Assembly (NCBI GenBank): GCA_020442095.1 | Contig: JAGRKY010000109.1 | Span: 1 to 52,363 of the forward strand | Length of the DNA: 52,363 nt | Direction: 5' to 3' | Source: Bauldia sp. | Lineage (GTDB): Bacteria > Pseudomonadota > Alphaproteobacteria > Rhizobiales > Kaistiaceae | Shown: positions 19,515 through 27,558 of the stretch, in pieces | Layout of the letters: every line of letters begins with the position of its first letter | Position numbering within the stretch: position 1 is the stretch's first letter | The notes under the pieces: model-generated | Told to the model about the DNA's origin: nothing | What the model saw: the letters and a program-made list of their open reading frames with translations, nothing else | Database searches by the model: none | Translations under genes and position numbers: made by a program

Positions 19515-20465
19515 ATGTCGAGACAACCAATCTCAGGAAATCCCCAGATTGTCGCCGAAGTCGGCGATCGCGTCGGCGAAGGCATCGTGTGGATCGCGGA
19601 GGAATCAGCCGCTTACTGGACCGACATGACGCGCTTTCTTGTCCACCGCTGGTCGGCCGGAGATCATTCGGTCTCCACATGGGAATTCGAGGAGCCCGTT
19701 GTCGCCCTCGCACGCACCGATCGACCCGGCATCCTGCTCGCGGCTCTCGGATCTCGCCTGATCCTGTGGCGTCCTTCCGATGGCCAGCGGATGGACCACG
19801 GTCCCGAAATCCCCGGTTGGCCGCGTGTTCGGTTCAATGACGGGCGTCCCGATCCAGCCGGCAACTTCTGGGTGGGTTCGATGTGGAACAATATCTCTCC
19901 TCAGGGCCAGGTCAGCGAAGTGCCGACGGCTGAGGGTGTGCTCTATCGGGTGGATGGCAACGGAGAGATGACCGAATTCAAGAGAGACATCGGCATCTCC
20001 AACACCGTTTGCTGGTCTCCGGACGGGGGACGGTTCTACTTTGCCGACACGCTGGCAAACCGGATCTGGTCCTACGACTATGACGTTCGGAACGCCTCGA
20101 TTTCCAACGAGCGGGAATTCTTTTCAGGCTTTGCCCGCGGGCTTCCGGACGGCTCCTGCGTCGACTCGGCCGGATACCTGTGGAACTGCCGTTTCGGTGG
20201 CGGATGCGTGGTGCGTATCGCGCCGGACGGCACGATCGACCGGGTGGTGGAAATGCCCTGCAAGAACGTCACGACCTGCACCTTCGGCGGAGACGCACTG
20301 ACAACCCTCCTGATCACCACCGCAAATCCGGAGGGCTCGGACGGCGGATCGGCCGGCCACCTGTTTGCTCTCGAAGTCGATGCGCCTGGCCTTCCCGAAC
20401 GAAGCTACCGGGTGCGAGGTGCGCCCATCGGCAGCAATGAAGTGAACCAGCCTTCGCGTCCGTGA
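19515..20465 (+). CDS. SMP-30/gluconolactonase-family lactonase 1
   Basis: The 316-residue protein is a six-bladed beta-propeller of the SMP-30/Gnl family. The metal ligands are visible: Glu in VGEGIVW near residue 20, Asn in RFNDGRPD, and the late Asp in the SNTVCWSPDGG and DGSCVDSAGYLW region. Such enzymes open sugar-acid lactones, fitting a sugar-oxidation route served by importer C. It is divergent from the GntR gene. The last residues (SNEVNQPSRP) look unlike usual family ends and the decayed recombinase sequence begins within about 20 bp of the stop, so the tail may be altered. Confidence 0.83.
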   Translation: MSRQPISGNPQIVAEVGDRVGEGIVWIAEESAAYWTDMTRFLVHRWSAGDHSVSTWEFEEPVVALARTDRPGILLAALGSRLILWRPSDGQRMDHGPEIPGWPRVRFNDGRPDPAGNFWVGSMWNNISPQGQVSEVPTAEGVLYRVDGNGEMTEFKRDIGISNTVCWSPDGGRFYFADTLANRIWSYDYDVRNASISNEREFFSGFARGLPDGSCVDSAGYLWNCRFGGGCVVRIAPDGTIDRVVEMPCKNVTTCTFGGDALTTLLITTANPEGSDGGSAGHLFALEVDAPGLPERSYRVRGAPIGSNEVNQPSRP

Positions 20466-20482
20466 TGCAGCAGTCCAAGACC

Positions 20483-20608
20483 TCACCGCCAACGGGCAAG
20501 CCGATCCTCAATGTCCTTCTGTCTTTTGCCCGGCTTGAGCGAGCGGTTACCGGCGAACGAACCCGCGAAGGGATCGCCCTGTTTCACGATCCATATTGGG
20601 TCACCTGA
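20483..20608 (+). pseudogene. Fragment of a serine recombinase (resolvase/invertase) gene
   Basis: Translation from 20483 in this frame gives SPPTGKPILNVLLSFARLER and continues AVTGERTREGIALF before a TGA at 20608. This matches, from family knowledge, the conserved LNVLLSFAQFER-VTGER-R-IA stretch of large serine recombinases. No start codon, catalytic serine domain or DNA-binding domain remains, so it is a relic of a mobile or invertible element. It begins directly after the SMP-30 stop. Confidence 0.6.
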
Positions 20609-20689
20609 CGCCGGGAAAGATGACCGCGCCTTGCGGATAGGCTTCCGGGTACGCGCGATCGTCATGGACGCCGCGGGCAGCCATTACCG

Positions 20690-20753
20690 CAGCATCGCAA
20701 ATACGTCGCCGCCAATCACCCGGGACTTAGGTACCTTCGAACGCCTCCGCGAG
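20690..20753 (+). pseudogene. Fragment of a TetR gene C-terminus
   Basis: This stretch aligns with about 84 percent identity by eye to 41318-41381 within the intact TetR gene, and its translation SIANTSPPITRDLGTFERLR parallels SIANTSPLITQDSGNFERLR of that protein. The flanks do not match. The stop codon of the antisense flavoprotein gene (20716) lies inside it. Confidence 0.7.
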
Positions 20754-21936
20754 TGGCGACCTTCTCGGTGACGGCCCGGCCGATCGGCAGGGCCGAGGTG
20801 GCGGCCGGCGACGGCGTGTTGCAGACGTGAAGCATGCGATCGCTTTCGAGGAAGAGGAAGTCGCCCTGCAGGCTGCCGTCGCGCATCACGGCCTGCGCGC
20901 GGATACCGGCCGGATACGGCTTGAGCTCCGCCATGCCGATACCCGGTGCGTATTTCTGGCATTCGCGCAGGAACAGCGACTTCGAGAACGAGCGTCCAAG
21001 TTCGGCAACGCCGGGCTTCAGGTTCGCGGCCGCCATCCGCCAGAAGCCCGAAAAGGTCATGTAATCAGCAACATCGGCGGCATCGACCGACAGCTTGTCA
21101 TAGCATTCACGGCCACGGCCGAGCACGGCATTTGGACCGGCCGTCACCTTGCCGTCGATCATCCGGGTGAGATGGATGCCGAGAAATGGCAAGCCAGGTA
21201 TCGGCACCGGATAGATCAGGTGCCGGATGCGGTCGGCATGGCTGCTCGATACCTCGAAGTATTCGCCGCGAAACGGGACGATCCGGAAGTCGACATCGAA
21301 TCCCGCAAGGCGCGCGAGACGGTCCGATTGAAGACCGCCGCAGACGATGAGGTGGTTTGCCTCAAAGCTCTCGCCGGCGGTATCGACTTCGACCTTCGAC
21401 AGGCTCTCGCGGATTCCGGTGACCTTAGCGCCGAGCCGAATGTCAGCGCCGGCCCTGGCCAGCATGTCGGCCATCGCCGCCGACACCCGGCCATAGTCGA
21501 CGATACCCGTCGATTGCACGAGCAGGGCCCCCTCACCGACGATCTCCGGCTCGATCTCACGCATTGCTTCGGCCGATAGCGGACGGACCTCGATCCCGTT
21601 CACCCCGGCGCGCTCCGTCAGGTCGTCGAGTCGCGACCGTTCCAGCGCATTGGTCGCCACGACAAGCTTGCCGCAAGTCTCATAGGGGATTCCCACTTCG
21701 TCGCAGAATTCCTTGGTGGCGCGGTTGCCCTCGCGGCAGAGCGACGCCTTCAGGCTGCCGGGCGGGTAGTAGATGCCGGCATGGATGACACCGCTGTTGT
21801 GGCCGGTCTGGTGGGCGGCGAGCCGGTCCTCTTTCTCGAGCAGAAGCAGGCTCGCGCCCGGCCACCGCTCTAGGATCGCTCTGGCGGTCGCCAAGCCGAC
21901 GATGCCGCCGCCAATGACACAATAGTCGAAGCGCAT
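20716..21936 (-). CDS. lhgO: L-2-hydroxyglutarate oxidase-like FAD oxidoreductase
   Basis: The 406-residue protein has an N-terminal FAD motif (VIGGGIVGLATA, residues 7-18) and the LhgO/L2HGDH hallmark HQTGHNSGVIHAGIYYPPGS, followed by a DAO-type fold and the C-terminal CNTPSPAATSALPIG segment. Family members oxidise L-2-hydroxyglutarate to 2-oxoglutarate and feed electrons to the membrane quinone pool. The start at 21936 fits the FAD motif; the frame open to 22242 overlaps the SDR gene. The last dozen residues (RGGVRRYLSPG) are encoded by the antisense of the TetR fragment, so the natural C-terminus was replaced, probably without loss of the core. It likely ends the operon starting at 24388. 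Confidence 0.83.
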   Translation of the reverse strand: MRFDYCVIGGGIVGLATARAILERWPGASLLLLEKEDRLAAHQTGHNSGVIHAGIYYPPGSLKASLCREGNRATKEFCDEVGIPYETCGKLVVATNALERSRLDDLTERAGVNGIEVRPLSAEAMREIEPEIVGEGALLVQSTGIVDYGRVSAAMADMLARAGADIRLGAKVTGIRESLSKVEVDTAGESFEANHLIVCGGLQSDRLARLAGFDVDFRIVPFRGEYFEVSSSHADRIRHLIYPVPIPGLPFLGIHLTRMIDGKVTAGPNAVLGRGRECYDKLSVDAADVADYMTFSGFWRMAAANLKPGVAELGRSFSKSLFLRECQKYAPGIGMAELKPYPAGIRAQAVMRDGSLQGDFLFLESDRMLHVCNTPSPAATSALPIGRAVTEKVATRGGVRRYLSPG

Positions 21937-22012
21937 TCTCGTCCGGGGGGTTGGAGGAAGACCGGCACGGATGAAGTTCGTCCGACCGGCATCGCGATCG
22001 GACGGTTCATGC

Positions 22013-22891
22013 CTAGGGCCTGAAGCCCGCCGCCTCAAGCGCCGGGCCGATGGCGTCCGCCTCCCAGCGGCCGGTCGCCGCTTCGACGGTGACGCCGATC
22101 TGCCACTTGTCGTAGTGCGAGAGCGTTCCCCCTTCGATCCAGAAGACGCGGCCATTGACGTCGGCGGCCACGTCCGAGGCAAGCCAGGCAACGACCGGCG
22201 CCACCTTGTCCGGCCCGATCTTGTGGTCTTCCTCAGGGTCATAGGGCACCCCCTGCGCAGCGGCGTCCTGGCGGGTGAAGCTGTGCGGCGCGATGGCGTT
22301 CACCCGCACGCCAAACTCAGGCATTTCGAGCGCGGCGCTCAACGTCAGTGTCGCAATTGCGCCCTTGGCGGCTCCATACCACGCGATCTGGGGAACCCGC
22401 GGCGCCACTCCGGCCCGCGATGTCGTGTTGATCACCGAAGCGCGTCGGGTACGACCCGCAAGATGCTCCTCCCGCCAATACCGGCCGGCGTGATGCAGCG
22501 GTATGGCCGTTCCTTCGACATGGACATGAAGAAGGTCGCGAAGATCGCGCTCCTCGAGATCGAGCATCGGCCCCTTGCGGAGGATCCCCGCGTTGTTGAC
22601 GAGGATATCGAGCCCGCCAAAGGTCTCGACCGCCTCGTTGATCATCGCCTTCGCCTGATCCCAGTTGCCGGCATCGCCGTAATTCGCGGCGGCCCGGCCA
22701 CCGGCCTCGCGGATCGTGGCGACCACTTCATCGGCCGGCGACCGGGCGCCGTCAGACTTGCCAAACACGTTGGTACCGATGTCATTGACCAGCACCGCCG
22801 CGCCCTGTCGCGCCAGTTCCAGCGCTTCGGCGCGCCCCAGACCACCGCCGGCTCCTGTGACAATGGCGACCTTGCCTTCGAGCATACCCAT
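22013..22891 (-). CDS. SDR-family dehydrogenase, 292 residues
   Basis: This longer SDR has the TGAGGGLG nucleotide motif, an insertion after the first beta-alpha unit (NDIGTNVFGKSDGARS) as in multifunctional-enzyme-type 3-hydroxyacyl-CoA dehydrogenases, NNAG, the catalytic Ser in NTTSRAG and Tyr-x-x-x-Lys in WYGAAK, and an extended C-terminus. The start at 22891 follows GGGGAG; the frame open to 23038 overlaps the MIP18-like gene. It sits 1 bp after that gene and 76 bp before lhgO, suggesting one operon. A hydroxyacyl or hydroxy-acid substrate is plausible but not shown. Confidence 0.83.
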   Translation of the reverse strand: MGMLEGKVAIVTGAGGGLGRAEALELARQGAAVLVNDIGTNVFGKSDGARSPADEVVATIREAGGRAAANYGDAGNWDQAKAMINEAVETFGGLDILVNNAGILRKGPMLDLEERDLRDLLHVHVEGTAIPLHHAGRYWREEHLAGRTRRASVINTTSRAGVAPRVPQIAWYGAAKGAIATLTLSAALEMPEFGVRVNAIAPHSFTRQDAAAQGVPYDPEEDHKIGPDKVAPVVAWLASDVAADVNGRVFWIEGGTLSHYDKWQIGVTVEAATGRWEADAIGPALEAAGFRP

Positions 22892-22892
22892 C

Positions 22893-23291
22893 TCAGACTC
22901 CCCTTGCCGCCTGGATACGACGGCGCTGTTCGACAGCGGCGACAGGCGCGCGCAGCTGCCTTTCCCGCCGGGCGAGCGCCAGCTTGCGACGGCCTTCCTC
23001 AGTGATTTCGTCTTCGGTCCACGACAAGGGATCGCCAAGTTCGAGGGTGACCTCGGTCACTCCCTGAACCCTGCCAACGCATTCCTTGATCCGCGGCTCG
23101 AAATAATATCCCCCCATAAGGCAGCCAGGCGACGACAGCCTCAGCAGGATCGCCACCTTTCCCTCGGGTGAAATACGCACGTCCTTGATCAGCCCCATTT
23201 CGTTGACCGTCAGCGGCGCACCGGCGCCGACACTGCACGGGTCGATCACCTCGTCGAGGGCAGCAATCACGGCTTCGACGGTCGTGGTCAT
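22893..23291 (-). CDS. MIP18/PaaD-type (DUF59) metal-sulfur cluster protein
   Basis: The 132-residue protein has the DUF59 core: an opening helix with VIDPCS (residues 16-20), the strand KDVRISPEGKVAILLRL and the conserved Cys57 in SSPGCLMGG, then a second helix-strand unit. Relatives help load Fe-S or other metal centres on client enzymes. The start at 23291 overlaps the amidohydrolase stop in ATGA, so translation is coupled. The C-terminal 40 residues are Arg-rich and beyond the domain. The natural client is probably the adjacent amidohydrolase, by position only; no oxygenase is encoded nearby. Confidence 0.8.
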   Translation of the reverse strand: MTTTVEAVIAALDEVIDPCSVGAGAPLTVNEMGLIKDVRISPEGKVAILLRLSSPGCLMGGYYFEPRIKECVGRVQGVTEVTLELGDPLSWTEDEITEEGRRKLALARRERQLRAPVAAVEQRRRIQAARGV

Positions 23292-24388
23292 TGCGTCGCT
23301 CCCCTCACCGTCGCCCAGGGCGCCTGAAGCTCTTCCCGCCCCCTCTCGGACCGACGGTCGCTGTCGGGGATGGCCGCGAACATCTCGTTGAGGTCGAGCC
23401 CGAGCATCCGGGCAAGGTTTTCGCCGAGGATCTTCTTCTTGATCACTCGGGTGAGCGGCGGATAGCCGAAGCCCTCCATCATGTCCTCGGGCATCTCGAA
23501 CGACCAGAAGCTCTCCAGTGCCAGTTGCGGATGGACCAGCGGTCCACCGGTCGCCCAGATGATGCGGTTCTCGGCGCCGGGCGAGTCGAGCGTCTTGACA
23601 AGGAGCTGCCCCATGATGTCGGCGAACCGACGTGGTGCGGCCGCGGCGAAACCAGAGGTGTTCTCGAGGTTGAGGTAGATGTTGGGCAGCGTTCCGACAC
23701 GTAGCGTGTCCTCGAGGAACGCGAATCCGGCATGGACGATCTCGAAATTCATTTCCGGGAAGGCAAGCGCCGCCGGCTCGAGATCTGCAACGCCGAATGC
23801 CTTGATCTGGGAACCCATCGCCTTGTGGATGGCGATCACCTTGATGCCGCGCTTCAGCGCGTGCTCGACCATCGGGAAAACGAGCTTCTCCTGGTCGAAG
23901 GTGAACTCGCCGAGCGTCCCGGTCATCACGTCCCATTCACGGGGATAAAGCTTGATGCCGGAGATGCCGTGTTCTTCGACAAGCTGGTCGATCTCATCGG
24001 CCATCCCCGGCGGGTCGAACTGATGAACGAGGTTGGCGTAGATGAACACGCGGCCGGGCGCCTTCTCGCGCATCTCCAGACCGACCTTCAGCGGGCTGGT
24101 CTCGGTCGCGTCAACGGCGCGGGTCCCGCGCCCCATTCCCCGGATGTGATGATAAACGGCGATATCCGTCTGGCTCTCGTCGAAGAAGCAGGCGATCAGG
24201 TCGTCGGCGGTCCACTCGCGTTCGAATTGCTGCTGCTCGAGCACATATTGGCTGTTCTTCGGATTCCTTCCGCTGAAACCCAAATGGCCCAGTTCGTGCC
24301 AAAATCCCGCCGGCTTGCCCGACGCCTCCTGCCGGAAGTCGAAGCCATGCGCCACGGCATCGACGACAATCACATCATTCTCGATCAT
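23288..24388 (-). CDS. Amidohydrolase 2 (ACMSD-like) family protein
   Basis: The 366-residue protein has the amidohydrolase_2 TIM-barrel features: VVDAVAHGFDF at the start (one metal His near residue 14, not the usual His-x-His), GIKLYP, VIAIHKAMG and FEIVHAGFAF with barrel histidines, and NIYLNLENTS with IIWATGGP near the end. The start is 24388: GGGAGGA lies 7 bp upstream and overlaps an earlier in-frame ATG at 24403 that has no such site. It leads an operon with the DUF59 gene, an SDR and lhgO. Family members decarboxylate or hydrolyse ring-fission or amide products; the exact reaction is unknown. Confidence 0.82.
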   Translation of the reverse strand: MIENDVIVVDAVAHGFDFRQEASGKPAGFWHELGHLGFSGRNPKNSQYVLEQQQFEREWTADDLIACFFDESQTDIAVYHHIRGMGRGTRAVDATETSPLKVGLEMREKAPGRVFIYANLVHQFDPPGMADEIDQLVEEHGISGIKLYPREWDVMTGTLGEFTFDQEKLVFPMVEHALKRGIKVIAIHKAMGSQIKAFGVADLEPAALAFPEMNFEIVHAGFAFLEDTLRVGTLPNIYLNLENTSGFAAAAPRRFADIMGQLLVKTLDSPGAENRIIWATGGPLVHPQLALESFWSFEMPEDMMEGFGYPPLTRVIKKKILGENLARMLGLDLNEMFAAIPDSDRRSERGREELQAPWATVRGATQ

Positions 24389-24448
24389 CAGTTTTCCTCC
24401 CATGCCCCCCGAAAAAACAGGGAGCCGACTTCAAATGCCGACAAAATT

Positions 24449-24462
24449 TGTATACGTATCCA
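24449..24462. promoter_or_regulatory. LacI-type operator (box 1 of the TGWATACGTAWCCA set)
   Basis: TGTATACGTATCCA is a near-perfect 14-bp palindrome with central CG in the divergent spacer between the amidohydrolase operon and the SDR at 24552. Almost the same word occurs at 29624 and 33442, both at promoters, so it is probably a binding site for the LacI regulator at 33585. Confidence 0.65.
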
Positions 24463-24551
24463 CGACAAAGAGCAAACATCCTTTGCAGCATAAATTGTCG
24501 CGCTGACCGGGAGCGGCCCGAGAGGCCGCGATCCTCGAGGAGAAGCTACGA

Positions 24552-25328
24552 ATGGACATGCAATTCGACACGGACAGATTCGACCTCAGGGAGCGGCGAA
24601 TCATGGTGACCGGTGCAAGCCGCGGGCTCGGTCGCGGCATTGCCCTCGCCATCGCCGCGACCGGCGCCACAGTCGTCGGCGTCGCACGCTCCCGCGACGG
24701 CCTTTCTGAAACGCAGTCCATGGCCGCTCCTCTTGCCGGGCGCTTCGAGACGATGGCCGGCGATCTTGCGAACACCGAAGAGCTCGATGCGATCGCCGCC
24801 GATGCCTGGGCGGAAGGCCCGCTCGACGGCGTGGTCCATGCGGCCGGCATCCAGGTGCGCAAGCCCGCCGTGACGATCACCCGCGAAGATTGGCAGCAGG
24901 TCGCCAGCATCCAGATCGAAACACCATTCTTTCTCTCGACCGCCATCGCAAGGCGCCAGCTGGATACGGGTCGGAAAGGTAGCCACGTTTTCATCGGATC
25001 CCTCGCAAGCTCCATCGGCCTGCCGGAAATAGCGCCATATACGGCCGCGAAATCGGGGATCCTTGGATTGACCCGCACACTGGCGATCGAGTGGGCTCGG
25101 TCGGGATTGCGCGTAAACGCGGTGTGTCCCGGCTACTTCCATACGGAACTGACCAACGACCTTTTCTCCGACCCGGCCCGTCGCGATCGGCTTCTCGGCC
25201 GCATTCCCATGGGTCGCTTCGGTGTCGCCGACGATCTCGCCGGCGCGGTCATTTTCTTCCTGTGCGACGCGTCGTGCTACGTGACCGGCCAGGCACTCAG
25301 CGTCGATGGAGGTTGGCTCGCCGGGTGA
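24552..25328 (+). CDS. Short-chain dehydrogenase/reductase
   Basis: The 258-residue classical SDR has TGASRGLG near residue 21, HAAGI in place of NNAG, the Ser in FIGSLASS and the pair YTAAK, and ends VTGQALSVDGGW. It starts at an ATG after GAGGAGAAG. It is divergent from the amidohydrolase operon across a LacI-type box, and convergent with the cyclase gene 26 bp away. The substrate is probably a hydroxy or keto intermediate of the same pathway. Confidence 0.86.
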   Translation: MDMQFDTDRFDLRERRIMVTGASRGLGRGIALAIAATGATVVGVARSRDGLSETQSMAAPLAGRFETMAGDLANTEELDAIAADAWAEGPLDGVVHAAGIQVRKPAVTITREDWQQVASIQIETPFFLSTAIARRQLDTGRKGSHVFIGSLASSIGLPEIAPYTAAKSGILGLTRTLAIEWARSGLRVNAVCPGYFHTELTNDLFSDPARRDRLLGRIPMGRFGVADDLAGAVIFFLCDASCYVTGQALSVDGGWLAG

Positions 25329-25354
25329 ACTCAGGGGCCGTTTCGCCTCGCCAC

Positions 25355-26284
25355 CTAAAGGATCGCGAGAGCATTAGCTGGCGAACTAACGCCGCCAGCG
25401 AGGTTCATCGGCGCCGATGTGAGGAAGAATTCATACCGGTTCGCGGCGCGACATGCTTCCGCGAGGCTGTCCACGAGCCACAGTTCCCCGATCGGGATGC
25501 CGAGTCGCGTCAGCAGCGGCTCGTGCAGGACGTACTCGGTCAGCAGCATCGGCCAGGCTTCAAGAGTCGCGTTGTCGGCTGCGACCGCGGCGACGCCAGA
25601 GTCCCACAGCCATGCCGCCATTTCCTCCGATGCCTCGAGCCCGGGAAAGGCAATGTCTCCGTGAGGGAGCCGCGCGCGTCCTCCACCGGTCAGGCCGCGA
25701 TAGAAGGTCTCCCAGCCGGTGCGGATGATCACTATGGTGCCCTCGCCGAGAGCTACACCGCTTGCCGCTGCGCAGTCGGCAAGATCGGCAACGGTGATCA
25801 GGTCTCGCTTCAACGGATCGAGCGGACGCCCGACCGAGATCCGCCATCGTGCGACGTCAAGCAAGACACCCCGGCCGACGATCCCGCGTTCCGCCCATAC
25901 CTCGACGCCGGTGCATCCGAGGTGGTGGCCGTTGTAGTATTTGTCCGTCGTCGGATTTGGGAAGTGGAGGAAGTGATCCCACTGCGTCGACGACTGAGGA
26001 TTCCAGTTGTCGATGATGTCGTCGTTGTGATCGCCGAACTGGAGCACCGTATGTTTCGGCTGGGTCCGGTTCGGGTCGCCGAGGACGTGCGGAATGTTCC
26101 AGGTGAGGACGGGCGCATTGAGGCTGAAGACTTTGCCCTCGGTGACAAGTCTCGCGGCGGACCGGGTGCGGTCCGGGGTCAGGAGATTCAACCGGCCCAG
26201 CCAGTCGTCGCTTCCGAAAAGCCCCGTTGCCGATCCGCCGGGCAGGTCGGCGTAGCGCGGGAGGCTGACAAGCCCATTCGACAT
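25355..26284 (-). CDS. Cyclase-family (kynurenine formamidase-like) metal hydrolase
   Basis: The 309-residue protein belongs to the PF04199 cyclase family: the metal segment reads SSTQWDHFLHF (about residues 97-107), where the first His of the usual H-x-G-T-H-x-D motif is not present but Asp and the last His are. It is followed by YNGHHLG and the frequent WAERGIVGRGVLLDV and IVIIRTGW. This larger subgroup often shows the TQWD variant. It starts after GGGAGGAAGG. It is the last gene of the importer D operon, 57 bp after the permease. It may hydrolyse a lactone, amide or cyclic intermediate of the D substrate. Confidence 0.8.
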   Translation of the reverse strand: MSNGLVSLPRYADLPGGSATGLFGSDDWLGRLNLLTPDRTRSAARLVTEGKVFSLNAPVLTWNIPHVLGDPNRTQPKHTVLQFGDHNDDIIDNWNPQSSTQWDHFLHFPNPTTDKYYNGHHLGCTGVEVWAERGIVGRGVLLDVARWRISVGRPLDPLKRDLITVADLADCAAASGVALGEGTIVIIRTGWETFYRGLTGGGRARLPHGDIAFPGLEASEEMAAWLWDSGVAAVAADNATLEAWPMLLTEYVLHEPLLTRLGIPIGELWLVDSLAEACRAANRYEFFLTSAPMNLAGGVSSPANALAIL

Positions 26285-26341
26285 CGTTTTTCCTTCCTCC
26301 CTCGGTTTGCCGGCGTTGCGGCAGGGCGAGCGGGACCGCCG

Positions 26342-27556
26342 TCAGCTCGCGCTTGGCCGGCCCCATTTCGAGATCAGCGAATCCATCGCAATGGCGGCGA
26401 TCAGGATCGCGCCCTGAACCGCGAGCCGGGCTTCCGTCGAGGCGTCGAGCAGCAGCATGCCGTTGGCGATGCTGCCAACCACGATCGCACCGACCAGTGG
26501 CGACCAGACCGAACCGCGACCGCCGAAGAGGCTGGCGCCGCCGATCACGGTAGCCGCAATCGCCTGCAACAGCAGGGTCGGGCTGGCAGACTCGGTCGAC
26601 ACCGAGAGGATGCGGCCCGCAGCGATGATGCCGCCGAAGGCACCAATCATCCCGGTCACCATGAACGCCACGAGGCGCACATACGGGACGCGAATACCCG
26701 CCCGCCGTGCAGCTTCAGCATTGGTTCCGATGGCGTAAAGGTGGAGGCCGAAGGTCGTCTGCGTGGTGACGTAGGAGGACAGCACGACGAGGCCGAGGAG
26801 GATGGCAAGCGGCGTCGGCACCCCCCGATAGCCATTGAGGACGGCAACCACGCAGGCAGAACCGATGGCGACCAGCAGCGTCACGCCGAGCACCTCCCGA
26901 CCGAAATGCGCCGGCAAGCCGTGTCGCCGCTTGTCGAGGAAGGCATGCACACGCAGGACCAGCACGACGAGGACGATCGCCGCAGCAAGCACGTAGCCAA
27001 GCCAATACGGGAGATAGGTAATCGTCAGGTTGGCGAGCGGCTGATCGACAAGAGAGATCAGACCGGTCGGCGGCAGCAAGTAGAGCAGCGCGCCGGACAG
27101 GATGAGCGACGTGCCAAGACTGACGATGAACGAAGGCGATCGCGTGAAGATGACGACAAGCCCCTGGGCGAAGCCAATGACAGCGCCGGTCGCCACGGCG
27201 GCCAGGATCGCCAGCGCGGCCGGCACATCGGCGTTGACCGCGAGGCTTGCCGCGACGGTTGCCGCCACTGCTGATGTGCCGACCACCGCCAGGTCGATCT
27301 CGCCGAGGATCAGCACGAAAAGAAGCGCCAGCCCTATCGTCGCCGTCACCACGATCTGCACCGACAGGAAAGAGAGGTTCCGGTAGCTCAGGAACACCTC
27401 GTTGGTGGCGCCGAAAAAGAGCCATACGGCGATCAGCGCCAACAGAATCGGCGCCATGCGCCAGTTGCCGGAAAGTGCCGTGAGCAGACCTGCAAACCGG
27501 CTGCGCGGCGACTCGGAGGCGAGACCTTGGGAATTTTGCATCGTCGTGGAAGACAC
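26342..27556 (-). CDS. Importer D: CUT2 (xylose/fructose-type) ABC permease
   Basis: The 404-residue protein has the length of XylH-type permeases and about eleven or more membrane segments. Marks are GEIDLAVVGTSAVAAT, GLVVIFTRSPSFIVSLG and AIGTNAEAARRAGIRV, with AIAATVIGGASLFGG. The start is a GTG at 27556 preceded by GAGG 7 bp upstream, 2 bp after the ATPase stop; an ATG five codons later is an alternative. Confidence 0.88.
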   Translation of the reverse strand: MSSTTMQNSQGLASESPRSRFAGLLTALSGNWRMAPILLALIAVWLFFGATNEVFLSYRNLSFLSVQIVVTATIGLALLFVLILGEIDLAVVGTSAVAATVAASLAVNADVPAALAILAAVATGAVIGFAQGLVVIFTRSPSFIVSLGTSLILSGALLYLLPPTGLISLVDQPLANLTITYLPYWLGYVLAAAIVLVVLVLRVHAFLDKRRHGLPAHFGREVLGVTLLVAIGSACVVAVLNGYRGVPTPLAILLGLVVLSSYVTTQTTFGLHLYAIGTNAEAARRAGIRVPYVRLVAFMVTGMIGAFGGIIAAGRILSVSTESASPTLLLQAIAATVIGGASLFGGRGSVWSPLVGAIVVGSIANGMLLLDASTEARLAVQGAILIAAIAMDSLISKWGRPSAS

Positions 27557-27558
27557 CT

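Noticed and set aside
20483..20665. A 60-codon minus-strand frame in the spacer after lhgO
   Set aside because: The plus-strand reading of the same bases matches a serine recombinase, so the minus frame is its shadow.
22893..23936. A 347-residue protein containing the DUF59 domain as a C-terminal fusion
   Set aside because: The N-terminal two thirds is an out-of-frame reading of the amidohydrolase gene; the DUF59 start at 23291 forms an ATGA overlap.
25091..27274. A 727-codon open frame on the plus strand
   Set aside because: It is antisense to the cyclase and D permease genes, which have clear family motifs. Its composition (Arg, Asp and Gln rich, low in hydrophobics) is typical of a high-GC shadow frame.
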